Source: Paragonimus westermani (taxonomy: Eukaryota > Platyhelminthes > Trematoda > Plagiorchiida > Troglotrematidae). From it: a stretch of 64,000 nt of DNA. Positions 23,286 to 34,536 of this stretch are shown here, one piece after another. Positions within the stretch are counted from its first letter, which is position 1, and each line of letters opens with the position of its first letter. The notes below the pieces were generated by a model that worked only from the letters and a program-made list of their open reading frames with translations, was not told where the DNA came from and did not search any database. The position numbers and the translations under genes were made by a program. The DNA lies in NCBI GenBank assembly GCA_008508345.1, contig QNGE01000992.1, forward strand, positions 1 through 64,000. The letters run 5' to 3'.

Positions 23286-26200
23286 CTGACAGGTTAGGTT
23301 AGACAAAAGAATGCGTGTTAGCAGATGATGGGATTGGCGGATGTTCTTAGGTAACAAACTGAAGTATCTGCTGTCATGTCGTTAAAACAACAAGAGGTGT
23401 TCCAGTTTATGCAGTTCATCTGGATTAGACCATAAACGAAAATGTCCTCATTGGTTTTGTGGCTTTTTGTTCCATTTCCTAATTAGGAACAGTGTTGTTC
23501 AGAAAAAGGCTAATGAATGCTCGCCTATTCAACCTAGGTGAACGCAATTGCAAAATAAGCCGACTGAAACATTCCATACAGTCTGGTGTGTAGGCCAAGA
23601 ACCTAAATCATCTTACTGATCATTGTTGCCACGGTTGATTGACCGTCTGGGGTCATTTAGAGCGAACTTTTCTAGGTCTGGTCTGGTTCTGTCGCTTACA
23701 GGAAGGTATAAAATGTGGTCCCAATGGCGGTGGTTTATGATGTCAATATTAGTCATGTTGAACGGAAGATGTAGATTTGGCCCCGTGGAATGAATGTTCA
23801 CATTTTTCCTTCACTCTATCCGCTATGCACAAAATAGGACCCGGCTTTATATTTACTAGAGCGACAAAATGTGTGCACAAATACGTATTGAAATTGCCTC
23901 ATTCTTCACTATACACCGTAGAATACGCAGTACAATGAACACATTTGGTAACTGCGATCTGTAACTGAAGTTTGACATGTTCATATTATTCCGTGAACAA
24001 TTTCTTGACAGTTTACGTTTTGACAGGCGCAATTATAACCGGTTGAGAATGTTTTCAATGCGTAGAAGGCGTACGATGGTGAAGGGAACAACCGAAGTTT
24101 TTTGAAAGAACCGAAAGACTTATTTGAACTAACCAGCGGTTTTTCTATTCGCCGTAATGTTGCAATCTGTGAAGATGATTACGTCCAGCCAGGTGAAAAA
24201 AAGACGGCCGATCTATGCTAATATTATGTTCTCTAGAGTTTATCCGATTTGGACATCGTTTGTCTCTCATGGCTACTCAGAACAAAGTTATACCAAGAAG
24301 GGCCATTTGGATCTAATTAGATTCCCTTCTTTGGAGGTCTTAATGGGTTACGGTTGCCACCACAGATGGCCAACCTGGAGCTTCGTCAACAGGATGTGCT
24401 TGCTACGCTCACGGGCACATAGAAATCATTGGGGTACGCTATCGCACCGTGATTAGTCTGTGCCAAAGTGTGGGTAATTGGGTATGATAAGGACGTCAGT
24501 CGTCAAGTCTGCGAGTCTAAGCAGCTGGCCCATTATATGGCATCATGGTCTATTGAGCTGTAATGACCTTCGTGTGACATCAAAGTAACTACACAACCTC
24601 TGGTGTGCAAACTAGTTCAGGTGACCCACTGTCGAGAGAACCTAAACTAGTAGCTTTATAGAGGACAGATTGCCTGAAATCAGCTTATTCAAGTGGCGTG
24701 AAAAGAGAACATTCGTCAGATATGCATTGTGCTCCTGATATTTCAAATTCATACAGTTACTATAACGGAGAGGCAAATGTATCGAATAGCAGAAAACGTT
24801 TCCTTGTACTGCTGATGGCCCAGTTGTGCAGAAGCGAAAACGTCCACCTTTCTCCAGTTTAAACAATGAAACAACAGGCAGTGCTTTTACCCGTCCTGTG
24901 TACAAAAGAGTTCGTATAGGAATCTCGCGGTTGCTTAATACAGCATTGTGGTGCAATATCCTTCCATAGGTTTGCAGGAGTCTTGAAGGTGGTGCTGTTT
25001 TTTTCAATCACCGAAGCAAACAGCAGTATTTATTTCCCACGAAGTAGGATTACAAGCTGAGCTGGTGCCATTTCAATAACAGATTCCATTTTCTTGCCAG
25101 GGTTTTTACGGTAAGATGAGTGACCTTATAATTGTTGACTGTTTGTTTCCGAATGTAACGTTGCATTATCCTATTCTTCTGATGTAATTTTTGAAGTATG
25201 TTGGAGTACAAGGGATTGCTTTAATTTTTAAGAGCCAGTTACTCAGAGTTCAATCACTGGTATCAAAAATTTTAAGCTAATAATTACGTTTGTAACCATG
25301 TCTGTTTGTTTTAGGTGACCAAATCTCCTAACTTGTCTAAAGTTGCTTGTCAACGCTAGTAACAGGTGTTTAGTTGTAGCCGCACGCTACATTTTGAGAA
25401 ACGTTGCAGGGCAAGTCAGATGAATCGGCGGACGGACTGTAGGGTAAGGATACTATTCGCCAGTGCACAGGTTTCATTGTCAAGACGTTAGCATACAAAG
25501 GACCGTTAATCTCGGCATCACCGTGGATGCCGTTTACCATACAGATCTTGTGAAATCATCTGGAATAAAGTACATACCTGTGTGCTACTTTCAGAAGCAT
25601 ATCTGAAACGGTTTTTGACGATGGGAAACAGACGCCGCTGTAATAGACGGTGAATGATCAGAAAAAAATGCATTGACAATGTGAAACGATGGGCTAGTCA
25701 GTTAAATCAGGTCAAATGCGGTGAACAAACTTGCAAACTGAAACTGTCACACATCCTGGTTCATTTTGTCGGTTGCTTCACCAACGACACTGTTAATAAT
25801 TCTCTCGCTGATGATAGGTCGAATAAACTATGCTACCCTATGATAAGGAATATGAGTAGACTCGTCACACGGGTTTTAAGACTGAATTTTAGGCATTCGG
25901 TAGACTTTGGTGCACAAAGCGTGATGGACCAATTTTTACTTCTGATTTTTTTAGGCCAAAATTAAAAGCTGATTATAATTTCACGACTGTCTTCAAAATC
26001 AACATGGATTTTTGGTGGTTAAAACTTTTGTTTCCAACTGGAAGAAATATACACGCGCCAGTTAGACTGACCATTGTACTCACTCACTGAAAAGTGTGAC
26101 AGAGACTTAGAAATCCACACATACATTTTGCTATGTATTCCGAGCCTTTTTCATTATATGTAACAGTAGTGGAGAACTGAAAAGATGTGGGATTTCCAGC

Positions 26201-26734
26201 AGGAACTTAAAAAGCAAACGGGTCCTGGTATCGAACCCTGTGACCCGTCTTCATTCACACACTCACATATACAGAATATGCAATGTTGACGTTGACATTA
26301 AGGTGGAAATCTTGAAAGTAATCGGTGAACCAGATAAGTAAGGAATTGTCTATGCCATAGGTGCACATCTTCGTACACATCGTCAGTCGGTCTGCGCGAT
26401 CCAAGGATTCAGATAAATCTAGGAAACAACATCAACAAGCAGTTCTTGATCTTCTTTGAGCAATAATGATTATTATTATTGTCATTACCTCTACTGATAT
26501 TGTTACTGCGATCACGATGGTAACGATACCTTATTGAACATCATTCACTTCTTCGAAATTCGTTTCAAACAACGGGATGGACGGTCACAGCGGTATTACC
26601 AACAGCTGTGTAACTGAGGTTTGAGTAGGCACTCTGTCAGCCATCCTGAGCTGGCTTGCTGTTGTTGTTTTCGTTGCTGTTGACGTTATGTCAAAATATG
26701 TTTACTTCCATGTATTAGGGAATTTCGTTGATAC
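23286..26734. other. No recognised gene or element
   Basis: It has open frames of about 100-121 codons (24157-24456 plus, 24642-25007 minus, 25654-25965 plus), none with a recognisable domain. At about 26231 GGTATCGAACCCTG resembles a B box, but no A box precedes it. An ATT triplet run lies at 26468-26480. Confidence 0.45.
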
Positions 26735-26865
26735 AAATTGAACATCACCCGCAAGTGATCACAGTTGTCGCATTCCTCTGGACTTTCCAGTTAGCCTTTG
26801 TTAAAGCTCATCAGTAGTGCATATCCTTGGTAGATCTGAACAAGTTCATTCGGGTGACAACTTAT
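26735..26865 (-). mobile_element. SINE copy, 5'-truncated, ribozyme partly deleted
   Basis: On the minus strand the sequence reads AAGGATATGCACTACTGATGA, with the ribozyme 5' strand and first core box intact. It then reads GAGCTTTAAC and jumps straight to GGCTAACTGGAAAGTCC, the SINE tail. Half of stem II, GAAA and the cleavage site are therefore deleted. The tail continues AATGCGACAACTGTGATCAC to about 26735. The tRNA-like head is absent or beyond recognition. Confidence 0.7.
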
Positions 26866-28230
26866 GCTGATCTGAAACCAACTGTGCTTATTAACTCCAG
26901 ACTCAACACTACAGAGGAAATACACGCTTACATCCAACACACTCGGGCGAACGTCGACTGAATGTGCCTCCTGCTACGGATTCGGACCTCTATATCATCT
27001 AACAGTATACCCTTTCGATGGATCAGCTGTAATGCTGTAATGCTGCTGCTGGACATCAGAATACAACCCATGGAATGAACCACACCCTCACACTCTCTAA
27101 AATGTGCACTCTACGATCTAGTGACGATGCTCTTATGCTATATAAACTTAATCAAATCGGTGAGGTGGGAAGAGATTAGTCTATTATACTGAACCGCACC
27201 AACTGTGGTAAGCTGGCTGACCAAATCCCGAGATCAACTGGACTATCAGTCCTCCATGAATGTTATCATGGTCTTATGAAACAGTGCTCAAATCGAAATA
27301 ACTTTTGGCAATATTTTTTCAAATAAGCGACTTATTTAAAGTCAGAAAAGAGTCACAATTGTGAATGTCTATCATTGAAACAGTTGAAACTGCAAGTGGT
27401 ATACCACAAGGCATACTTACAGAGAAAATGTGTTTTTAGATGGAACTAATATTTGCTTGTCATTTTACTCTCCATTCTTTCTTCGTACCCAATACGGACA
27501 AGAAAGCCTGACTAACTCACATCATGTTTCCACTTAGTCTTGGATGATTGTCCAAACTAGACCTTTTCATGTAGATGATGTCCTAAAATGGTCACATTTA
27601 ATCCAGCTCTCCATACTCTGACATACTTCTTCCTTGCTAGAGATCATCACGTAGTGAAGTGATTCGAAAAAAGTTCAACCTTGTAACTGTTGTGTTAAAG
27701 TTCCAAACTCACAATCACTGGATCACTGGTTTCACCAGCTAAAAGGCTAAGGGCAAATCTTGTGGACGAGAATTTGTTTGCGAACCATCACCACTTGTGT
27801 ACCACCGCCAGTTCAAATGGATCCTGCGGGCACGGTCAGTGAAAGCAGACTGACAATGAGGTGTAAGGTTTCCAGCGAGAACAACGGGCTGTCAGGAAAT
27901 ATCTTGGCTGTTGGCTTTTTAATATTTACACTGTCATATACCGATGACCCTTGGGGGTGGGTAATTATTATACATTGGCAAAACTCGGAAAACGTCTGAA
28001 CTCCTTAAGTTTGGTCAATGTTTCATGGAAAATATGAAAATGTTGTTAACATAGATTCAGCCAGCACACAGTTGTGGATTTTCGTATTGTTAACTCTGTA
28101 CCAGAGAGAAAATTCATGTCGGCATCCGTTCAATCAGCAATCACACCACTGCTCATGTCGAAGGTAATATGTAATGAACTCTATTCATCATCACAATCGA
28201 TGAAATGGAGTTGAGTTGGGAATATTGATA
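26866..28230. other. No recognised gene or element
   Basis: Short frames only. A small CTGTAATG direct duplication lies at about 27027-27042. Confidence 0.5.
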
Positions 28231-28420
28231 ATTTTCAAGTTGACCATCACTCACATTTGATCGCAGCTTTCGCATTCAGATAGACTTTCCAGCCAGCCTC
28301 TGGCTGGAAAGTCTATCTGAATGCGAAAGCTGCGATCAAATGTGAGTGATGGTCAACTTGAAAATAAACCAAATCCCCGACTACTCATCAATAATGATAA
28401 TAACAGTAGTAGTAAACAAC
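28231..28420. mobile_element. Perfect 65-bp palindrome of the SINE tail plus 3' end
   Basis: The left arm 28231-28295 and right arm 28301-28365 are exactly complementary over all 65 bp, with a 5-nt spacer. The right arm is the sense SINE tail (GGCTGGAAAGTCTATCTGAA onward), continues into AAACCAAATCCCCGAC as in the copy at 51.8 kb, and ends in an ATAATGATAATAA simple repeat. The left arm is the same tail in antisense. Complete identity shows that the event is recent or kept identical by gene conversion. The duplicated, not shared, segment argues against simple twin-priming inversion and for fold-back copying or template switching. Confidence 0.92.
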
Positions 28421-30940
28421 CACATTTGTAGAGTTGTCTTCGAGCCCCAACTCGGCCGTAACGACAAATAAGTGTCTGTCTGGTTCCCAAATCATTACTA
28501 ATCCTTTCGAATGCTGGTGAGATGATTGGACCAAGTTCAGGTGCCAGACACCTGGACAACTTTGAAGGTCTGTTGTGATTGAAGCCATATAGATGAGTGA
28601 TTTCCCGTAGACGAAACAATCCGCCAGGGGTGAACGCATGCATCGTGTTAAAAGTACAACCCGGATGTGAAAACGCCCATGTTGACTGTTTTCCTAAGGG
28701 GTTCTAATCCGTTTTGCCTACTGCGATCGTCGTCTCTATTCCTTTGTGTGGTTCGGATTTATATGGCTTACTAACCTCTTGGGTGTCGTTAGTGCAGTGG
28801 ACTAAACACAGTGTGGTGATGTCTAGACAAACTTCTCTGTGAAATTTCGATAGAGAACCCGATTAAACCCAATCTGGTTCAGGATGCAGTAAGCGCTAGT
28901 TTGTATTTGAGCGAATAGGTAAAGACTGTGTTCTAAACTTATCAGGTTGATGACCAGTGAAGTTTCCGAGTTCTCCTCCAATCTATTCCCACGTGGCAGC
29001 TGAGAAATGTGTACACAGATTTACAACCCAGGATTTTTTATTGTTTCAAGACTCTTGCTCCCAAACTGTGTCCGTACAACTCTTGGAAGCACTATCCCTG
29101 GAGTAGATCGCAGGTTTATTGCACTTTGGGACTGTTTCCTCGTTGTCCTACTTTAGTGGCTTTCAGGCCTGTGGGATCAGACAAATGTTTGGTGTTCAAC
29201 TGCTTTTCATGATTGTCGTTCCAGCTGCAAACGTTTAATTGCTAGCTCAAGTTACCTCGTCAGTCAGTGAAGCTAGAAACTGAACAACAATACAAATCCC
29301 TAATGTTATCACATGGGCGTCTTCTTCTAAACGGGGTAAGTTATTTGGGTTCAAAGTAACCGGCTTCGACTTATAAACAATCTTTGCTTTCTTCAGCACA
29401 TGCACTTCTTTTCTCATTGTTTGTTTGAACGCTGACCAACAAAAGGCAGATATCCACCTCTATAAGGCCCTGAGAAAATATTTTACTCGTTGGCCACTAA
29501 CGAAGTGTTAGACACTTACATCAATCTCAGTAGATCATCACTGTACCAAACACGCTAAGGAACCAAACCTGCAACTTATGAACGCGTGTCAACATGATAG
29601 TTCAGACACTTATTCACGGGATCCCCTAGTTAAGAAAGATGTAAGCCGTTGGGAAACGTCCGGTTGGTCAATCTGCTCTAAATTCTATTGTACATTCCAT
29701 AGTGTATCTTTCTTCCACAATGGCTGAACACGGAAAACTCAGGTTGAACATATAGCCTCGATAAGGTTTCTTCATGATTTCGGGTATTCCTCCAGAGTGT
29801 GTTAAAGAGTTCACGAAGACTCAGTTGGTCCGGTGTACCCTCGTTCTACGTGGAATCGGTCTACCGTGGTCTCTGGTAGTCGGCATCTGGATGGTTAGTT
29901 GAAAATTATCTGGCTCTTATTGACACATGGGAATCCGTTTATACGGTTTGAGTTCGTTCGGGGTGCCGGTCTTATTGCAATACCTTGAACATTCACCATA
30001 GTGAACTGATTGAAAACCAGAAACAAACAGAGAGGAAAACGGTGTGATGTTAATACTGAGAAGCACCAATTAGAACCTAGGCTTTGACTACTTTGTGAAC
30101 ATTGTCAGTATACAACAGGACACGATTTCAGCTATATTACACCCTTATTAGTTCCGGTAATTGACTACTTTCATTTAACGTGATTGACACGTTAATGAAT
30201 AGTCGAATCTAAAAACTGGACGGTTTGGCAAGGACTTTTTATCCCTTCTTATAATAATGCAACCGAAACTTTTATTCAAAATATTTCAGAAGGGTAACGA
30301 ATGACACAATGAAATCCAGTTTGACTGTACGCCTAAAACTTACCTGCATTATTGTGCGTCATTATGACTGGTGTCGTACATTGCTAGTTTTATCAAAAAA
30401 GGGGTGTGTCGGAGACAAACAACAGAAATAAGAAGGCTACTTCATAGCATAAAACAAGATTATACTACCACATTGACAACAAACAACAGTAATGGGAATG
30501 GTCAACCAGAGAAGCGGCTGATACTTTGCTGGAACATTCTTGTTTTGGGATTCCGAATGTGATTCCACAACTCTTCTGTCTACCTCAACTTCCTCCCCCT
30601 CCCCTCTATACAAACAAATTTACGGATGCAAATACAGTAGAAAGCAGCTTCAAACAGTCGAGACATTTCCGGTAATTTAAAAACGAAGCAAACGTTATCT
30701 ATGCTGAGAAAAACTAATTCCATTCAGAAGTTTGGACAAACAGTCGGAACACGAATAGTTATAGGATGTAACTCTTATCAGATCGCAATCAATCGACTGA
30801 AGCCGACCTTGTGTGTTCAGAAAAAATTGCTCGTAAAGTTGACCCTTCCCTGGACTTAGTGACCCTTCCTATACCACCAACTGACTATCCACCCTGTTCC
30901 CATAACTGCTCGATATAAAAAATCCGTTTCGTGTTATTGT
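28421..30940. other. No recognised gene or element
   Basis: Overlapping minus frames at 28353-28643 are shadows around the palindrome. GGGTTCTAATCCG at 28698-28710 resembles a B box without an A box. Nothing else can be named. Confidence 0.45.
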
Positions 30941-30989
30941 AAATTTGGTACTGACGAGTCAATACGAAATGCTTGCATCTGCCAGTTTT
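30941..30989 (+). ncRNA. Isolated type I hammerhead ribozyme
   Basis: CTGACGA lies at 30951-30957 and GAAA at 30966-30969. Stem II is short (GT/AC around CAAT). Stem III is four pairs, ATGC with GCAT around TT. The cleavage triplet is ATC, with the cut after 30979. Stem I pairs 30941-30950 with 30980-30989 at nine of ten positions, two of them G-U. All core bases are conserved. The flanks match none of the other repeats in the window, so the host element is unknown. The two-pair stem II may lower activity. Confidence 0.65.
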
Positions 30990-31857
30990 CGTGTTCTAAC
31001 GGTTTTGTTCAAACTTCTGAAGGGAATGAACTGTTTCAGATCGTTTATTGTCAATGGTCTGTACTATCCTTCATAAATCAGTGTCAACGTTTTGTTAACA
31101 ACTGAATTGTACAAGGTCCGATTAACCATTCGAACGTGCATTGGCTTGATCATCATAAACCCTTCGTTTTGCATAGACTCTGTGTGTGATTATTCATTAA
31201 CGTCCACTCCAAATCGAAAACTGACATGACCAACCAGTCTCTCAGTTGACATTACGTTCGTCTTGAATTAAGGTCAATCGATAAACACAGTGTGTATGCA
31301 CAATTCGGGATGCATTCTATACAGCTCGTGTACGCTTGATCGATTTCCATCATCTCGTTACAGTTTGCTGATGGTGAACCTAAACTGATTGCTCACATTT
31401 CATTTGTATGGCTAGGATCACAAAAGTTGACCGCAACAGAACTAACACAACGATGACATACCATAGTTCTACTATTCAAATACATTGATCACTTAGGCTG
31501 GAGAAGCGGGGATTGATTAACGCTGAGTACGGGTTACTGTCGCTTGACTATATGACCTTTCACAATCGCTTTATTAAATCGCTAAGTAGTGTTGCGTGCT
31601 AACTCTCTGTGGTGTAATCTCATAATGATTCTGCAAACGTTTGCAGGAGGACTCGATTATCCTCTTGAGTATGTGCACATCGAATCGAATGGTAATTTAA
31701 AATTAACTGATTGTTAAGTTTTAATTTCTTGTTGTGTTCAATCTGTTTGTGTCACGTGTACTGACTTGAATCGGGCAGCTGCATGAATGAAGTTGGGTGA
31801 GTTAGGACACTACAAAGTGAACACCATACACAAAATTGTTTACAGCCTTCGGTTTCA
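30990..31857. other. No recognised gene or element
   Basis: AT-rich sequence without open frames of note or repeats. Confidence 0.5.
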
Positions 31858-31950
31858 GATGTCTTTCGGCTGGCCTACTTTGAAGGGAAGTAGCAGACTG
31901 AAGTTTCGCTCTTGGCGGAGCTCATCAGTAGCTTTTATCCTCGTGGCTGT
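31858..31950 (-). mobile_element. SINE fragment holding the ribozyme region
   Basis: The minus strand shows the ribozyme core and the beginning of the SINE tail; the tRNA-like head is missing beyond about 31950. Open frames on both strands here (31855-32109) are shadows of this repeat. Confidence 0.65.
31888..31936 (-). ncRNA. SINE hammerhead, core intact, stem I decayed
   Basis: On the minus strand CTGATGA (complement of 31922-31928), stem II GCTC/GAGC, GAAAC and a GTC cleavage triplet are all present, and stem III is ACT/AGT. Stem I has only one or two good pairs (AAGCTA against TGCTAC), so cleavage is doubtful although every core base is kept. Confidence 0.65.
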
Positions 31951-34204
31951 GTGAAAGTGTGTTGTTTGCAATACCAGCAACCTCACTGCAATCTTGTGCA
32001 AATAGTATCCGACTTTCTCGATCATTCCGAAAACAGAATGACCGTGGATAGCTCCGTGGTCGAAAGAACTGACTTGACTGAAGCAGTTGAACAATGCCTG
32101 AATTGTTGATTTGAGTTTGGATAGTCAGACTGTCATATGATCACCTTGATTTGATAAGACCCCATTTGAGGACACGCAAGTACTTTCATTGTAACATGAT
32201 TTCATCCTGACACTCATTTCTATCCAGTCTGATAGTAAGATTTAACCGAATGCCAAATTAGGGTTAGTTGAGGTTTTATTAATCAGAAATTGGGCAAGTC
32301 AACGTTCTTAGAGAAAAGACTATAACAAACCGATCGCCACTTTATGTTACAAAAAACAAACGTATCTCTCTGCTTGATTTGTGACACAGCTAGCGTGCAA
32401 TCGATGAAGGTGAGTAACGCTAAGTGTGATGAAAACGGACAATAAAATGCTTGACACAATCACACTACAGATGAATTTGACGTACAACGGGAACGAGAAG
32501 TATCAGAATACCCACTGTCTGTGAAGTTAAGACAAGCACATAGATGTTTTGATAACACAGAAGATAAAAGTCCAGTAAAACTGGTCGTAGAGAATAAGAT
32601 CGTAAACCCCGAGAGCAACTTCCGAACTTTTTGAAAATAGACTTGCAAAGATATCGGGCTGCCAGTGCAATCGATGTGGATGAATGTAAGCTCACATACT
32701 TCCGTATAGTTACCGGTAATTTTACTCGTTTCATATTAAACTCTAGACGTCTAACATAAAATGTAATGCTAGTATTCGTTTTTACAGACTTAATTCAGGT
32801 ATCAGAAGGCTACCTGAGAACCTTACATAAACACAACTTGTTACTAGGGTTCCGTTTAGGTGAACAACATTGGTTCTCAAATAGAAACATGTCGTGACCA
32901 TTGTTTTGATTTCGAAATAAATGATGAACTGAAGACGAATGGGAAAACATTTTCACAAGCTGACTATGAGTGGTTTCGTTTTTCTCTGTGAATGCAACAA
33001 ACATCCATCTTTTAGCAAAATGCATTCACTAGTGAGAATGGGTCAGAAATGTGAAGTTCTGAATAACTAAGGAAAAAATATTGATCTGGAATATGTCGGA
33101 GTTGTTTGATATCAAAATAGATCATTCTGTTGTAAAGTGCAAACTGCTGTCGATTCATGAATTGACTGCAGTGCCAAGTAAGATACCTAAGATTTAAGTC
33201 TGACAGAATCTAGTAGTTTTTGAAAACTTTACTGAAACAAAATTACATGCCATCAACCTCGTGTTTTTTGTGTTAGTATGGGAAAATAGTGTATTATTGT
33301 AGAATAGAGGCAACTGTTTGAACAAATCAGTACCACGTGTATTATGCTAAAACATATGATTAGAGAGACTCACTCCACATTTCTATGACTTCGGACAGAC
33401 AGAGAGAAACGAAAACTGTATGCTCACTGTTATGCTGCTCCCCTAGGTTATTCAGTAGAAAGATTTGCTAACTAACTAACTAACTTTTATTCACATTACC
33501 TGATTAGCATCGACAAACGAATTGACAAACGGTCAACTTCAAACATACAAAATATTCCAGATTCGATGCTATTTTCTTCAAACATTAACCAGCGTACATT
33601 GCAGACCACAACTTTATCTGGAAATGTTATATAAACACCGCTCAAATAGAACATAATCTACTTAACTCACTCCTCAGGGCAGATAAGTTGCATTTTGAAA
33701 GCTGGCACACCAGACTTCAACAATTTGGTTGGTTGCATAAGCGGTGAAAATTTGATCGGTATTCCCCCTTTGCGAAGCGAAAAACGATATATACATATAT
33801 AACGACTGTGGAACGAATTAATACCTGCGTATAAGATAGCAACTAATATCCTAACCAGTGTGGTGACGAATGAGAGTTACTTTCCGACGAATGTGCACGA
33901 GCGAATGATGCACGCGTCTAATGTGGGACATTTGATTGTGTCATTCGTACGGTCTAACTGAGTGCAAATAAGTACGATAAGATCGGTGTCACCCATATTT
34001 AACTCGGTCCAGTGTTTGCCCGTGGCCCAATCGGTACAGAAGGTGTACTAGTGGATCACGATGCCCAGTGGTATAGGAGCCGTTGTATGACTGCGTAGCC
34101 CTAATATTCGTCCTGGCTGACGCCCAGTACCACCAACCAGTAATTGAAGTATTGCCCAACAAATTTATGATTTGTAAGGTTTTAAATTGCAGGAAAGTCA
34201 CAGT
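31951..34204. other. No recognised gene; CTAA tandem repeat
   Basis: A CTAA tetranucleotide run lies at 33468-33485. Short minus frames (32460-32734) are without likeness to any family. Confidence 0.5.
33468..33485. repeat. (CTAA)n tandem repeat
   Basis: About four and a half units of CTAA occur without interruption. Confidence 0.95.
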
Positions 34205-34536
34205 GGTGAATTTATCGAGTAAAGTACATAGGACAATTACTGTGTCTCCTCTCAAGGCGACTGGGCAATCTGAGTATTTATCACAAGCGAAAGTAGTCGG
34301 ATATCCAGATGTGATGATTTAGTCGTGCTTATTGTCACGCCAGTGGCGCAGTGGTCAACACGGTTGGCTTGTAAAGGCATGTTCGGAGTCCTAGTCCCGG
34401 CCGTGGGAAGATGTGAATTACCGACGTCCTCAAGAGCGAAACAAGAACGAAACTCGAATCTGATGCTTCTTTTCAAAAGCAGCTAACCGGAATGCAACAG
34501 CTCTGACCAGTTGTGAGTTGTTAAGTTCATATTTTA
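34205..34536 (+). mobile_element. tRNA-derived SINE, near full length, decayed ribozyme
   Basis: It shows the order of the full-length copies. The 5' part with TGTGTCTCCTCTCAAGGCGA lies at about 34240, the A box TGGCGCAGTGG at 34344-34354 and a mutated B box at 34386-34398. The ribozyme region reads CCGACGT instead of CTGACGA, with a short duplication around GCGAAACAAGAACGAAAC, and the tail is worn. The ribozyme is dead. The A box is exact, so a polymerase III start is conceivable, but the B box has lost its key GTTC. Confidence 0.8.

Noticed and set aside
26380..26400. Minus-strand CTGACGA followed by CGAAG
   Set aside because: GAAA is not present and stem II does not pair.
31855..32109. 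Open frames on both strands
   Set aside because: They cover a SINE fragment; no coding evidence.
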